Positions 23,699 through 33,918 of a DNA stretch of 51,160 nt are shown piece after piece; positions within the stretch are counted from its first letter, which is position 1; each line of letters starts with the position of its first letter. The position numbers and the translations under genes are program-made. This DNA is from Multifurca ochricompacta (lineage: Eukaryota > Basidiomycota > Agaricomycetes > Russulales > Russulaceae), in contig WTXG01000254.1 of the NCBI GenBank assembly GCA_022496185.1, positions 1 through 51,160 on the forward strand, read 5' to 3'. Under the pieces are notes generated by a model. It had not been told where the DNA came from. It saw only the letters and a list, made by a program, of their open reading frames with translations, and did no database searches.

Positions 23699-25403
23699 TC
23701 AAAGATCTACCACATTTTCAATATCAACACCCTCACCATTGTGACCTCTGTCATCACTCAGTGGAGGATCCTCTAACCCTCCATAGTACACATACCCATT
23801 CTCACCTATGATGTTGTCTCCATGCCACAATTCATGCAAACCAGTCAGAATGGGGACTTCCCCATCAGCACCTTCATCTGCCATGTGAAGTGCCTTGGCA
23901 AGTTGGGGATCATCCAGTAAGGCATGAAAAAGTGCAAGGAGGTCTTGATATATTGTCCAAAATGTGAGGGATGATACCACAGGTTCACCCATGGCATGAT
24001 AGAATGTTGTTATTTGCTTGATGAAAGTTGGCAGAATGAGTTGAAAAACAGAATCATGTGGTTGTACCCATTCTTGCTCCATCTCATCATAAAAGTTCAG
24101 GACACACAACAACCTCAACAATATTTTTAGTTCACATTGGCATAGTGGGGGGAATCAATTGTGTCATACCTTAAAATTTTGTGATCCATACAGATGCAGC
24201 TTCACATGAATTATATCAGGAATGCCTTGTGGCAAAATTTTGTGCTTGTCAGCCTGTCAAGGCTGGAGTTGAACTGCCACACCCATGCATCAAGCTCTGC
24301 TTGAAGCCATGGGATTGCAAGCCACTGGAAAACAAGTCTGCATAAAATGATATGATTAGGGTTCACTACAAGAAGCCATAACTAATGACCTTACTTCTCA
24401 AGCAGGTCATCAGGATTATATAGCCCATAATTATATCCAAAATTGAGATGGTCTTCAAAGCCAGGTGTGAATTGGCATTGCAACAGGGACCAGGCAATTT
24501 CAGGCTTGATGTTTGACTTCTCAATGCACCAGTGATGTGTAATGTACTGACCAAGGAGGGATCCAACCAGTGGTGCATGACAGTATGGCAGTTTGTGACA
24601 CCATTGTTTTCTGTTCCATGGTCACTCTGTGTAACAAGGGGTATACCTGGTTATAAAGGGATGTCAGTGGAGGATATTGAGCAGACACTGTGACCACCAA
24701 CATACCTCCAACTTTACACCCAGCTTCAAGATAATAACTTGCAATCAGTTGGGGATTGTGATTGCACCACCAGACCTTCAACCATGCAATATGGCCAGGA
24801 TACAGATCAAGGCCGATGTGCAGCCATAAGCCAAACCTTTTCTGCTTATTGTGTTGATCAATTGTCAGTATATCCATGACACCAGCTGACCAAAACCACT
24901 TTCATTGAAACCTTCATGCTTTCTGATGTTCAATGGCCTTTGGTTCTGTCTGTTTCAGAAACTTGGCAATAGTTGCTCTGCAGTTTATGTCAAAAATACA
25001 GATTGTCAGGTGGACAATGAACATCACATACTTGGGCACCTTCAGACTATAGTCCTGATGTAACATAGTAACCATCTGCCAGGCACCCATTGTTGGAAAT
25101 CATTCTCGAATTTCTTGTACAAAAGGGGCAATTGTTTCAAAACTAGCCTGTTGTTGTTGAGTTCCCTTCAACCCAAGTTTCTTGCAGACTCACTGCAAGG
25201 ACTTTGTGCTTTGAAAAAAACAGCATCACTAACATTTTTGAACAGAATTGCAGATTCACACATACCTAAAGCCATACTGAGATTTATCAAAGTGATCCAG
25301 AACATGTTTGACAATGCTCTGATCTGAAAACCCTAGATGCCAGTTATACTTGACCAGTGGATGAAGGTCCTTGTCAGGAGCTGGAAAATATATCACTTGA
25401 GAG
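23699..25403 (-). pseudogene. DDE integrase-core protein (Agaricomycete family), decayed
   Basis: Spliced gene on the minus strand of a fungal family with an rve-like DDE integrase core. The N-terminus (DKDLHPLVKYNWHLGFSDQS, then VLDHFDKSQYGFR) at 25,270-25,400 looks like a helix-turn-helix. Next exon: KKLGLKGTQQQ, FPTMGAWQMVTMLHQDY (about 25,030-25,190). Core: DILTIDQHNKQKRFGLWLHI, IAWLKVWWCNHNPQLIASYY, then after an intron VTQSDHGTENNG and WSLLQCQFTPGFEDHL (24,370-24,880). Catalytic Asp candidates are TIDQHN and QSDHGTE. C-terminus: FQWLAIPWLQAELDAWV and, at 23,699-24,121, an acidic end with YYGGLEDPPLSDD. Several TGA codons replace likely arginines (EIRE*FPTM, A*RFQ*K). Neighbour of the alpha-kinase on the same strand, with about 120 bp between them. 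Confidence 0.7.
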
Positions 25404-25802
25404 CAAGAAAACAACTTTCCTGAACTATGCATGCAAGGGTTTGTGTTGGTTTCCCCATGGCATGGGAAGGAAATGCAAGCACTGAATATGTTACAGTTTC
25501 TGTTAGATGCATTTTGTATTATACATCATATCTTTTACAACACACCATTTCTCACACTCTAGACCCTCCTGATATGATGACTTCAGTCTAGACAACACTC
25601 TCAATACTTTCCTTTCCTCATGACATTGTCTCTGCCATTCTGTATAAGTACTGTGGCTTTCCAAGCTCTAGGACAGCAGTCTTGAGCTCTTATTTCTTAC
25701 TTGGCTTTTGACCCAAAGAATCTTATCTGCTCCTTCATTGCTTTGACCTGTGTGTTAAGCAATTGTTTAAACACCCAAACTCTCTGAATGACCAAGCCAA
25801 GA
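25404..25802. other. No gene seen
   Basis: CpG-free intergenic DNA upstream of the integrase-core gene; any promoter for that gene would lie here. No motif recognised. Confidence 0.3.
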
Positions 25803-26360
25803 TGTTATGTCTGGTGTAGGACATTCTGCACAATGTGTGCATTCAACCTCTTGGAGTTTAAGACAGGAAGAGTCAACATTAAAGGGGCTGTTCCCTAAAA
25901 TGATGTTGAATGGAGGGTGCCAGAAGCACTGAGACAACTAAGTTGAAAGTCAAAGGGGACTGTCCAGAAGACAAACACTGATGTATTCAATAAGTCAAGT
26001 CTGAGGTCTACAATGTAGGTACAGTGGACTTATATATGTAATGTGGTGGGTGTCTATAAGATAAGAGTCATGGAGTTCAGGTGGGCCCAAATATACAAAA
26101 GTGGATGGTGTAAAGCCTGGCTTCTGATAGGGAATTAAGTAAGTGTCTGGTCTTAAAGATAAGGGATAAGAGATAAGAGAAATCATAAGCAAAGGCAAAC
26201 ATAAGGCAAACAGATATCAACAGTGGTCACAGGGATCAGCCTTGGGGATAAGCATATGAAGGGGATTCAATGAAAAAGGACAAGCTAGATGGTACAGAAG
26301 GGTCTGCATCATGAAGATCAAAGAAAACAGGGTGGCTAGGAAAACATAGGGGTCATAACA
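25803..26360 (-). repeat. Solo LTR, Gypsy family 2
   Basis: 558 bp; on the minus strand it begins TGTTATGACCCC and ends CAGACATAACA. It has a perfect 5-bp target duplication CAAGA at 25,798-25,802 and 26,361-26,365. Related to the LTR at 27,336-27,909. It contains TATATAAG and, about 30 nt downstream on that strand, AGACTTGACTT (25,992-26,002), the predicted transcript start shared with both Gypsy families. Confidence 0.9.
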
Positions 26361-26431
26361 CAAGACATAACAGAATACAAGGTGAACAACAGTTGGTGTA
26401 CAGTCCTTCCAAACACAAAAATTGATATAAA

Positions 26432-26547
26432 CAGTAAAGAAAAGGAGTTTTTGAGGTCCTTGATCACTTTTCTAACTCAGCTGCTTACAAATCAAGGCAC
26501 AACCCAAGAAAAATGAGCTGGCCAGTCCCTGTTGCCATAAATTTGGC
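26432..26547 (+). repeat. Copy of the 120-bp segment at 20,590-20,712, opposite orientation
   Basis: Same coding-like segment (LDHFSNSAAYKSRHNPR in the plus frame), about 95 percent alike by eye over the 110 bp shared. It lies between the solo LTR and the Tc1 remnant. Confidence 0.6.
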
Positions 26548-26739
26548 ATGGGATGAACTTGGGTCAAACTTTGGGAGGAATTCATCCAATTGACTCATAC
26601 CTTACATGTAGTAAAAAACCTCCTTTTCACTCCTCTTAGGGGTAGATTTTCATTCCAACTCTGGATGAAACTTATTCCATTCTGGGGTTTATTAATACAC
26701 AATAATTATACCATAAATTTATCATTTTACAGTATTTAA

Positions 26740-27130
26740 GGGTATGAAATGTGGGATGGTTTTCCTACCATGTGGGTCTCATAGTGCAGTACTGTGATAT
26801 TTTGGATGGCAGAGTGGTGGAAAGGTTTGAAAAGTTGGAAATGGTGGAGGGTGAAACCATGTTTCAGCAGGACAATGACCCAAAACACAGTTCCAAGAAG
26901 GCAAACCAGTGGTTTAAAGACAGGAATATTGAAGCCTGGTATGGACAGCCCAATCCCTTGAGATATTAACCCCATTGAACACCTCTGGGTGGATCTGAAG
27001 AAGGATCTTAACCAGTCAAGGAGGTACCTGAGTTGCAGGGGAGGGTGGTGGAGGAGTGGAATAAAATGCACAATAATGATGGGAAAAGGTTATAGAAAGG
27101 ATGGCTAAAAGGATATAAGCAGTTAGCAAG
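26740..27130 (+). pseudogene. Tc1/mariner transposase, C-terminal remnant
   Basis: Plus-strand DDE transposase remnant: YCDILDGRVVERFEKLEMVE, then FQQDNDPKHSSKKANQWFKD with the second catalytic Asp (DNDPKH), then after a frame change DINPIEHLWVDLKKDLNQ with the third acidic residue. Typical of Tc1-like elements. The N-terminal DNA-binding part is not recognised upstream. The element probably sits inside the gag of Gypsy family 2, whose first codons are at 27,316. Its terminal repeats are uncertain: CAGTCC at about 26,400 and the complement of ACTGTCCTG at about 27,200 are candidates. Confidence 0.75.
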
Positions 27131-27189
27131 GCAAAAAGGGGTGAAATAAAGTAGTAATTGGGCAGATAGTGGATTTAAAATGTGGGTCA

Positions 27190-27316
27190 AAAAACTGTCC
27201 TGATGATTGATTGATTTGATTTGATCATATAATGCTTGCTGTGAAAGATTATTCTTGTCTCCGTAGTCAATGAGCTCTTCTTTGAACAAGGTCTGACTGT
27301 GGCTGGTAGAAGCCAT
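27190..27316 (-). pseudogene. Gypsy family 2 gag, N-terminal stub
   Basis: An ATG at 27,316 opens MASTSHSQTLFKEELIDYGD, then KNNLSQQALYDQI, and is lost after about 40 codons where Tc1 sequence begins. It aligns with the start of the 37.8-kb Gypsy gag (TLHNEEPINRQDEDNLSQQ), so the two families are related. The leader between PBS and ATG is only a few bases, as in the larger element. Confidence 0.7.
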
Positions 27317-27322
27317 GATGAG

Positions 27323-27333
27323 AGACTTGACTT
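27323..27333 (-). promoter_or_regulatory. Gypsy family 2 self-priming PBS
   Basis: The minus strand reads AAGTCAAGTCT two bases after the LTR end. It is complementary (with one CpG-type change) to AGACTCAACTT in its own LTR at 27,559-27,569, which lies about 30 nt downstream of TATATAAG and thus at the expected transcript start. This is the self-priming layout known from Tf1/sushi elements. Confidence 0.7.
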
Positions 27334-27335
27334 AA

Positions 27336-27909
27336 TGTTATGCCTGGTGTGGGGCATTCTGCATGACTTGTGTGACAGCTTCAGTTATTCAGTTAAAGTT
27401 TCACACCATCAATAGGTATGCTGAGAAGATGGGATGAGTCAGAGTCACAAGAGCTGCCCCTTGTGACAATGGTGAGTGGGAGAGTGCCAAAAGCACCAAG
27501 AGAACTAAGTTGAGGTCCAGAGGGACTTGTCCAAAAGACAAACAACAATGTATTTGATAAGTTGAGTCTAAGGTCTACAGGGCAGATATGACAGACTTAT
27601 ATATGTAATCCAAAGGGTGTCTATTAGGTAAGAGTCATGGAGTCAAGTGGGGCCCAAATATCTAGAAGCAGAGGGCATAAAGCCTAGCTTCTGATAGGGA
27701 ACTAAGTGTCTGGTTCATAAGATAAGCAGATATGGAGATAAGGTGCAATGTAAGCAACAAAGATAAACATGATGTCAGCAGAAGTCAAAGTCAGTCATGA
27801 GGGGGAAACCATGAAGGGGATGTAATCAGGAAAGATAGTGAAGATGGAACAGTGGGGTCTGCATTGTGTAAATTAAAGAAAATGGGGTTGCTAGGCAGGG
27901 GTTATGACA
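27336..27909 (-). repeat. Gypsy family 2 5' LTR
   Basis: 574 bp, on the minus strand TGTCATAACCCC...CCAGGCATAACA, homologous to the solo LTR at 25,803. Flanks CTTAA and TGTGT do not match because the internal side is the element's own PBS. The 3' LTR is missing. Confidence 0.85.
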
Positions 27910-27917
27910 TGTGTGAA

Positions 27918-28260
27918 ATGAAGATGTACATATGTGATGGCCATTCCCATCCTCCAAAGCATTGTTGTTAACCTTGTGCTTGAGCTCATGATGTTCTTGC
28001 TCATTGATATTTTTGTTGAATGACAATGAGAAAAAGAGAGGAGATCATCAGTGATAGGAGGGCTGGGGCAGCTGTGTGAAAGGGATGCAAATGAAGATGT
28101 ACCTATATGAGGCCATTCCCATCCTCCAAAGTGTCTTAACCCTGCACTTGAGCTTGTGACATTCTTGCTCATTAGTGTTGTTTGTTGACTGATGGAAAGA
28201 GAAAGGAGGAGGTTGTTAGTGATAGGAGGGCTGGGGCCACTGTCATTGCTCAATAGCAGG
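27918..28260. repeat. Two tandem units of about 171 bp
   Basis: AATGAAGATGTAC at about 27,918 and 28,089 start two units that share GGCCATTCCCATCCTCCAAAG, TTCTTGCTCATT and AGTGATAGGAGGGCTGGGGC. Open frames across the tandem on the minus strand look incidental. Confidence 0.7.
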
Positions 28261-28462
28261 GGAGGGACCTGTTGCTTGGGGTCAAAGAAACACTGAGAAT
28301 TCATCTCTTGGTGCAGAAATGATTGGGAATTGACCCTATGTGCCAATGCACCACCTACCTCCACAGCTGTGAAGGTATTCATCTGTGCACTCATTATCAC
28401 ATTGAATATATGCACTCCACAAATACTTATGGACATCCTATCTATAATATTCATACCCACAT

Positions 28463-28521
28463 GTATATAAGGACTGCAGAGAAGGGTCATCTCACTTAAA
28501 GTCTCATTCCCTTCTCTGCAG
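28463..28521 (+). promoter_or_regulatory. TATA box followed by 13-bp hairpin
   Basis: TATATAAGG (28,465-28,473) is followed by CTGCAGAGAAGGG (28,474-28,486) and its exact complement CCCTTCTCTGCAG (28,509-28,521). The same 13-mer recurs at 28,573-28,585. The layout copies that of the Copia LTRs, so this may be part of another LTR whose borders I could not define. Confidence 0.45.
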
Positions 28522-28699
28522 GTTAGTATTACTTTGTTGTAGCAAACATAATGATATACTAAAAGTCTCAATCCCTTCTCTGCAGTCCCTTGTGTACCCA
28601 AGCACATAAGGCCCCTTGTATCTGTTCAGCATGACAGGACCAAAGCCAATAAACTGTCTTTGAAGGATCACCATTGTCATGGACATTCTATAGGCATTA

Positions 28700-29309
28700 C
28701 TAGGAGAGAGATCTGGGTTGAACTGCCTCTGAAGAAGGGCCAGAAATTAATTGTCTGCTAATTGAGAGAAAGCAGAGGCACAGAGTGGAAAAAAAGGAGT
28801 AAGAGTATGAGTAAACCTGCAGGTACTCACATCTGCACAAGTAAAAGACTCACAACTCCAGGTGATCCATGGGAACATACTCACACAGATCCAAGTATGA
28901 CATTTTCTAATCTAAATACTCATGAGTTTATATCCAGGTAACTTGTGAGTGCACTTGTGCTAGGCCCTAGTTATCTCACAATGTGATTTGATTATGAATG
29001 CATTTTTGATCTTATTGCTTGTATTAGATGTATATCCTAAGTATCTAATTAATTGTGAACACATTTTTGATCTTATCAATTAGGCATGATCCTGGCATCT
29101 CTGTACCAATGCATGCTGACATGTGCATTCTTAAGCCTACCTTCCTAGATAGGAAGGCAGTGCATGGTCTGATTGGCATGCCCCACACTTTGTGTTTTTT
29201 TGTTTTTTTTTGCATTTCTATAGATATTGTAACTGATTCTTGTTTTATTTTGGATTGGATGCATGATCTGACCTGAAACTTCATGGGATTGTCTCAGGTT
29301 GTCAAGGTT
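28700..29309. other. No gene; possible partial copy of the fold-back element
   Basis: The stretch at 29,230-29,290 (GTAACTGATTCTTGT, GGATGCATGATCTGACCTGAAACTT broken across the segment) resembles the right arm of the fold-back element near 31,786-31,850. Otherwise AT-rich non-coding sequence. Confidence 0.4.
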
Positions 29310-29495
29310 GAGAATGAGTCACCAACTATGACAGGAATGAGTCAACAAGAAGTGTAGGGATTGTAAGTTTTGCATGTGAGTTGTAGATTTGCTTATGCAG
29401 ACCTCACACACTTCTTGCATCACTCTCAAGGTCAAGAACATGCTCATGGTGGGAAAGTGAGACTGGTATTCAAAGTCTCCAGATTCCAGCTCTTC
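29310..29495 (-). other. Copia A 3' internal non-coding region, truncated
   Basis: Homologous to the region before the LTR of Copia B/C (36,310-36,520). The homology stops at about 29,310 and no 3' LTR follows, so Copia A lost its 3' end. Confidence 0.7.
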
Positions 29496-31036
29496 TCATT
29501 CCAGCACTAATCCAAGTCCATTTACCATGGTTTCAAAGGATGCTCTTGGCAGAGACTTAGTGAAGCCATCTGCCAGCATCTCACCAGTGGGGGTTCGTAC
29601 TAACTCTATTATGTGCAATTCTATGTATCCCTTAATGGCATGGTACTTGATGGGTATGTGCTTTGACTGCCTTCCTGTGACAGGGTTTAATGCTAAATCC
29701 ACAGCACCCTTGTTGTCACAGTGGAGTAGTATAGGGGAGGATACCTCAAACCCTAATTCCTCCATAAAAGTCCTATACCATGCTGCCTGATTTGCAGCCT
29801 CAGAGAGGCTCATATATTCAGCCTCTGTGGTGGACTGTGCTACTGTCTTCTGCTTTCTGGAGCACCAGGATATGGCACCATTAGCTAAGAAAAATACATA
29901 GCCTGAGGTAGAGTGGCAGTCCTCTTGATCTCCCCATGAGGAATCTGCAAAGCCATGAAGGCCACTCTCCCCATTCCCTCCAGAATACTGCAACTTGTAG
30001 TCTTTTGTACTGTTAAGATACTTTAAGACATATTTTGCAAGTTGCATATGATCTTGAGAGGGATTGGAAGCATATTGACTAAGGCACACCACAGCAAAAC
30101 TGATGTCAGGTCTGCTTCCAATCTGTACCCATAGCAGAGACCCCATCAGCTGTTGGTACTTCTTTATTTCAGAAGTAGATGCCTGGCCATCAAACTTAAC
30201 CAGATGTACATCAGTGCCAGAGGGAAGAGGAGTATATACTCAGTTGGAATCCCTCATCCCAAACTTCTCAATGATAGATAAAACATAGGCTGCTTGATCA
30301 ATTTCCAGTGTCTTGTTAGGATGATCCCTGGTGATGTTAACTCCAAGGTATGACTGGATTTCTCCCAAGTCAGTCATCTCATATTGATTAGATAGAGCTG
30401 ACTTCAGCCACATTATCTTTTTATTTGAAGAACCAAGTATAGTGATGTCATCTACATAGAGAATGACATAAAGTGAATCATCCCCCTCTTTATGGTGAAA
30501 CACATATACTCCTGCATCAGAGTACATCTGAGTGAAGCCCAGTTCATTAAGAACTGCATGGAATTGCAGATTCCATGCTTGAGAGGCTTGTTTGAGGCCA
30601 TATAATGCTTTTTGTAGCCTGCAAACCTTGGATTCTTGACCAGCAATGACAAAACCAACTGGTTGCTCCATATAAATTTCCTCATCCAGATTGCCATGTA
30701 GGAATGCTGATTTGACATCCATCTGGTGGATTTCCCAATCCTCTAGCATAGCTAGCACTAGTAATAATCTAAGAGATTCAAATCTGGCGACTGGGGAAAA
30801 TGTTTCATCAAAGTCCACCCCTTCTACTTGGGTGAAACCCTTTGCCACAAGCCTAGCACGAAACTGTCCATCTGGTTTCAGTTTAAAGACCCATTTTGAT
30901 TTAACTGCCTTCCTTCCTTCTGGAAGATCCTCAAGGCACCACACATTAAGTTTATCTAAGGCATCAATTCATATTGACATGCCTCAAGCCATTCATTGGC
31001 ATTGTCAGACTGCATTGCCTCCTGAAATGTCAGGGG
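29496..31036 (-). pseudogene. Copia A reverse transcriptase and RNase H
   Basis: Same domains as Copia #1. RT: KSKWVFKLKPDGQ, FSPVARFESLRLLL, MDVKSAFLHGNL, YGLKQASQAWN, catalytic YVDD near 30,445; the segment deleted in Copia #1 (KSALSNQYE) is present. RNase H: LHGFADSSWGD, TEAEYMSLSEA, HCDNKGAVDL, KHIPIKYH. A one-base loss near 30,966 shifts the frame. A TGA at 30,240-30,242 (SN*VYT) is shared with Copia B/C but not with Copia #1, where the codon is CCA. The 5' side is cut at 31,036 by the hAT MITE. Confidence 0.9.
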
Positions 31037-31044
31037 GTCTCTAT

Positions 31045-32191
31045 TAGTGTTTAAAAGTCCAGTCCAGTCCAGTTTTTTCAATATATTTCATGTGGACTGG
31101 ACTGGCAACTGGTCTATAGTAACTCAAATATACTGCAACTGCAGACTGGACCACTTAGGACCAGTCCATACCAGTCCAGTTTTGGTCCAACAACTGGTTG
31201 CAACCAGTTTTCATGCAACCAGTTCAGAACTGGTCTGAACCAGTCCGAACTGGTCAGAGGTCAGTTCCCAGACACTTTCAAGACAAGAGATGTGCTAAAG
31301 TTAACTACATAAACTAAACTGTAGGAATATTGGTCATATATCATGGACTGGTTATTACAAGGAAAGATTAGATTAGATAAAGACAGAGCATTCTAATATA
31401 GATAACTACCATTAAACACTGCACAGAATGCAGATAGTGATGGGTGCATAAGGCTTAAGGCAATCAGAGACACTCAGAATTGTGCATAGAGCAAGTATAT
31501 TACTATTACTACTATCCTACAAAGTTTCAGATCAGATCATGCATCTGATCTGAAGTGAGACAAGAATCAGTTACAGTGACTCAAAAAGGTGATTCAATGA
31601 TGCATCAGATTAAATTGCCTATATCTCCATGAATACCACTCATAATTACATCATTCCTTTTTTGGTATAAAGCTATTATGTACATCTGCCAGGCCTACAC
31701 AAAACACGTGGCTCTGTTTGGCCTAGCTTTGTTATTAATTTACAAATAACCAGAGTGCCAAACATTGAATCACATTTTTGAGTCACTGTAACTGATTCTT
31801 GTCTCACTTCAGATCAGATGCATGATCTCATCTGAAACTTTGTAGGATAGTAGTAATAGTAATATACTTGCTCTATGCACAATTCTGAGTGTCTCTGATT
31901 GCCTTAAGCCTTATGCATCCATCACTATCTGCATTCTGTGCAGTTTTCAATGGTAGTTATCTATATTAGAATGCTCTATCTTATCTTATCTTTAAGGCAC
32001 CAAAAAGACCGGTCCAGACCGGTCTATACCAGTCTAGTCCAGTTTTTAGGCAGTCTATCATTGTTGATGGACTGCAGACTGCATGTGTGAAAAATTGGGG
32101 CAACTGCAACTGGTGGTCTGGTTGCCATCAGTCCAGTCCAGTCTGGTTTGTGGTCTTTTTTCAGTCCAATGGACTGGACTTTTAAACACTA
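31045..32191. mobile_element. hAT-type MITE inserted in Copia A
   Basis: 1147-bp element with terminal inverted repeats TAGTGTTTAAAAGTCCAGTC at the left and the complementary GACTGGACTTTTAAACACTA at the right. It is flanked by the perfect 8-bp duplication GTCTCTAT (31,037-31,044 and 32,192-32,199). Eight-bp duplications and TAGTG ends are diagnostic of hAT transposons. No transposase inside. The body is built of GGTCCAGTCC-type repeats, formerly GGACCGGTCC judging from CpG-rich relatives at 4861-5073 and 32,010-32,030. A fold-back element is nested within it. Confidence 0.92.
31363..31993. mobile_element. Fold-back element with about 245-bp inverted arms
   Basis: Left arm 31,363-31,612 and right arm 31,750-31,993 are inverted copies (outer AAAGATTAGATTAGATAAAG, inner GTGACTCAAAAAGGTGATTC), with a spacer of about 140 bp. 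No coding capacity. AAGG flanks both ends (31,359-31,362 and 31,992-31,997) and may be a short target duplication, but the border is ambiguous. The family is unknown; long inverted arms occur in Mutator-type and fold-back elements. Confidence 0.7.
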
Positions 32192-32199
32192 GTCTCTAT

Positions 32200-33913
32200 A
32201 AGAGACACCAGTGGCATTTAGCAGCTCCATATTCCCAAGTCTGGAAGAACCTTGCACAAACTCTGCATTATCCTCATTATAGAATTGAGGATTCATGTGA
32301 CATGAGCATTTGGGATGGACAGTATCAAGATCTAAATCTTCCTGCACAGCCCTGTCACATTGTTGAGAGCATGGACTTTCCCTTGTAAATACTGGTTGGG
32401 GAAGTCTGCCAACAATCTTTTTAGACTGTCTTTTAGCATGAGTTCTTTGGGGGAGTTCTGATGGTTCCATGATTTGGGATGGAGGTGTCTGATAGATAGT
32501 GACTTCATGTGTGTCAACTTCATTATCGGGTGTGGTAGGCTCAGGATTTACTTGAGGAGGTTCCACTACCTCCTGTTCCTCAACCTTGGTATCCTTGTCT
32601 TCAGGAGCCTGAGGAACTGTGGCTGTTGCTGGTTGGGGTTGGACAGACCCCTCAATATCTAATACAAAAGGTGTAACTTTTTCCTTTTGTTTTCCCTTGC
32701 TGTCCTTGGCAAGGTTGGATGGGAAGGATCCTTCATCAAATGTCACATCTCTAGACAATACAAAGGATCAAGTATGCATATCCCATAGGAGATATCCTTT
32801 AGAGTGGGGTGCATACCTGACAAAGACTGTTTCTCTGGCTTTGTGATCCAGTTTATGTCTTTTATCCTCTGGGACAGTATAATAGGCTAAGCAGCCAAAT
32901 ATTTTAAAGTAAGAGACATCTGGAATGTCCCCATCCAGAAGCTCAAGTGGTGTCCTCCACTTATTAGAACGAATGGGTGTTCTATTGTATATGTGACAGG
33001 CTGTTCACACTGCACATTCCCAGAAACCAAGAGAGAGACCAGTGTGATGTAACATGCTAGTGGCCTTCTCCATAATGGTTCTGTTGAACCTTTCAGCCCT
33101 TCCATTCTGTTGTGGAGAATATGGCATTGTCAATTTATGCTCTATGCCAGCCTTTTCAAGTATGGACTTCAGCTCCCTATTGATGAATTTGCCACCTCGG
33201 TCAGTGTGTAAGGTCTTTATTTTCCTGTTTGTTTTGTTTTCCAGGAATGCCTTAATGTTACTGAAGACTGATGTAAAATCACTTTTTGCCTTCATAGCAA
33301 CAACTAAAGCAGTCTTGCTAAAGTCATCTATGAAGGTGGCAAAATATAGGTTCCCTTGAATTGAGGTACATTGTAGAGGACCTACTAGGTCACTATGAAT
33401 GACCTCCAAGGGTGCTGAAGCCCTCTTTTGAGAGGGAGGGAATGGAAGATGGTGTGATTTTCCCATTTCACAGCCATAACATGGCTTGTCTTCCACTTGG
33501 CTATTATCAATACTAAGGCCTCTCACAGCCTTAGGAGCATGTCTTTTGAGGGCCTCTTTTGACATATGACCCATGCACAAATGCCAGGTATCAAGGCTAC
33601 TTGATGCAGTTTTGTGGGAAGCAGCACTTAGATTCTGCATAGTTTTCCCTAGGACCCAGTATAGTCCCATAGCCTTGATACCTTCCACTACTAATGCATT
33701 TCCATACTTTATTTTGACCTCAGATGGAGTGAACTCCACTGAACTGCCTTTGTCTGTGATGCAGCTTGTTGACAGTATTCTTTCACTGCCAGGCATGTAA
33801 TAGACATTATTTAACTCTAACTCATAGTTATTGTGAGTTTTTAATATGACTTTGCCTGTCCCTTCAACTTGAACTATGGAGCCATCACCAATTGTCACCT
33901 GATGTCCTGTATG
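32200..33913 (-). pseudogene. Copia A GAG-pre-integrase, integrase and linker
   Basis: Minus-strand frame from the protease C-terminus (GDGSIVQVEGTGKVILK) through GAG-pre-integrase (WHLCMGHMSKEALKRHAP, CYGCEMGKSH with the HHCC zinc residues) to the integrase core: VIHSDLVGP, TLHTDRGGKF, NGRAERFNRTI with the catalytic glutamate. Then NRTPIRSNKWRTPLELL and an acidic Pro-rich linker (32,400-32,700) leading to the RT. Stops at about 33,003 and 32,768 break it; the latter (HT*SF) is TGA where Copia B/C has CAA, consistent with an ancestral CGA decayed on opposite strands. Confidence 0.9.
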
Positions 33914-33918
33914 GGGGA

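Noticed and set aside
27891..28607. Minus-strand frame of 238 codons
   Set aside because: It runs through tandem repeats, a Gypsy LTR border and a hairpin, and resembles no family I know; probably chance in CpG-poor DNA.
31363..31993. Fold-back element as part of the hAT MITE itself
   Set aside because: Its arms do not occur in the other MITE copy at 4861-5073 and a partial relative lies at about 29,230 outside any MITE, so a nested insertion is more likely.
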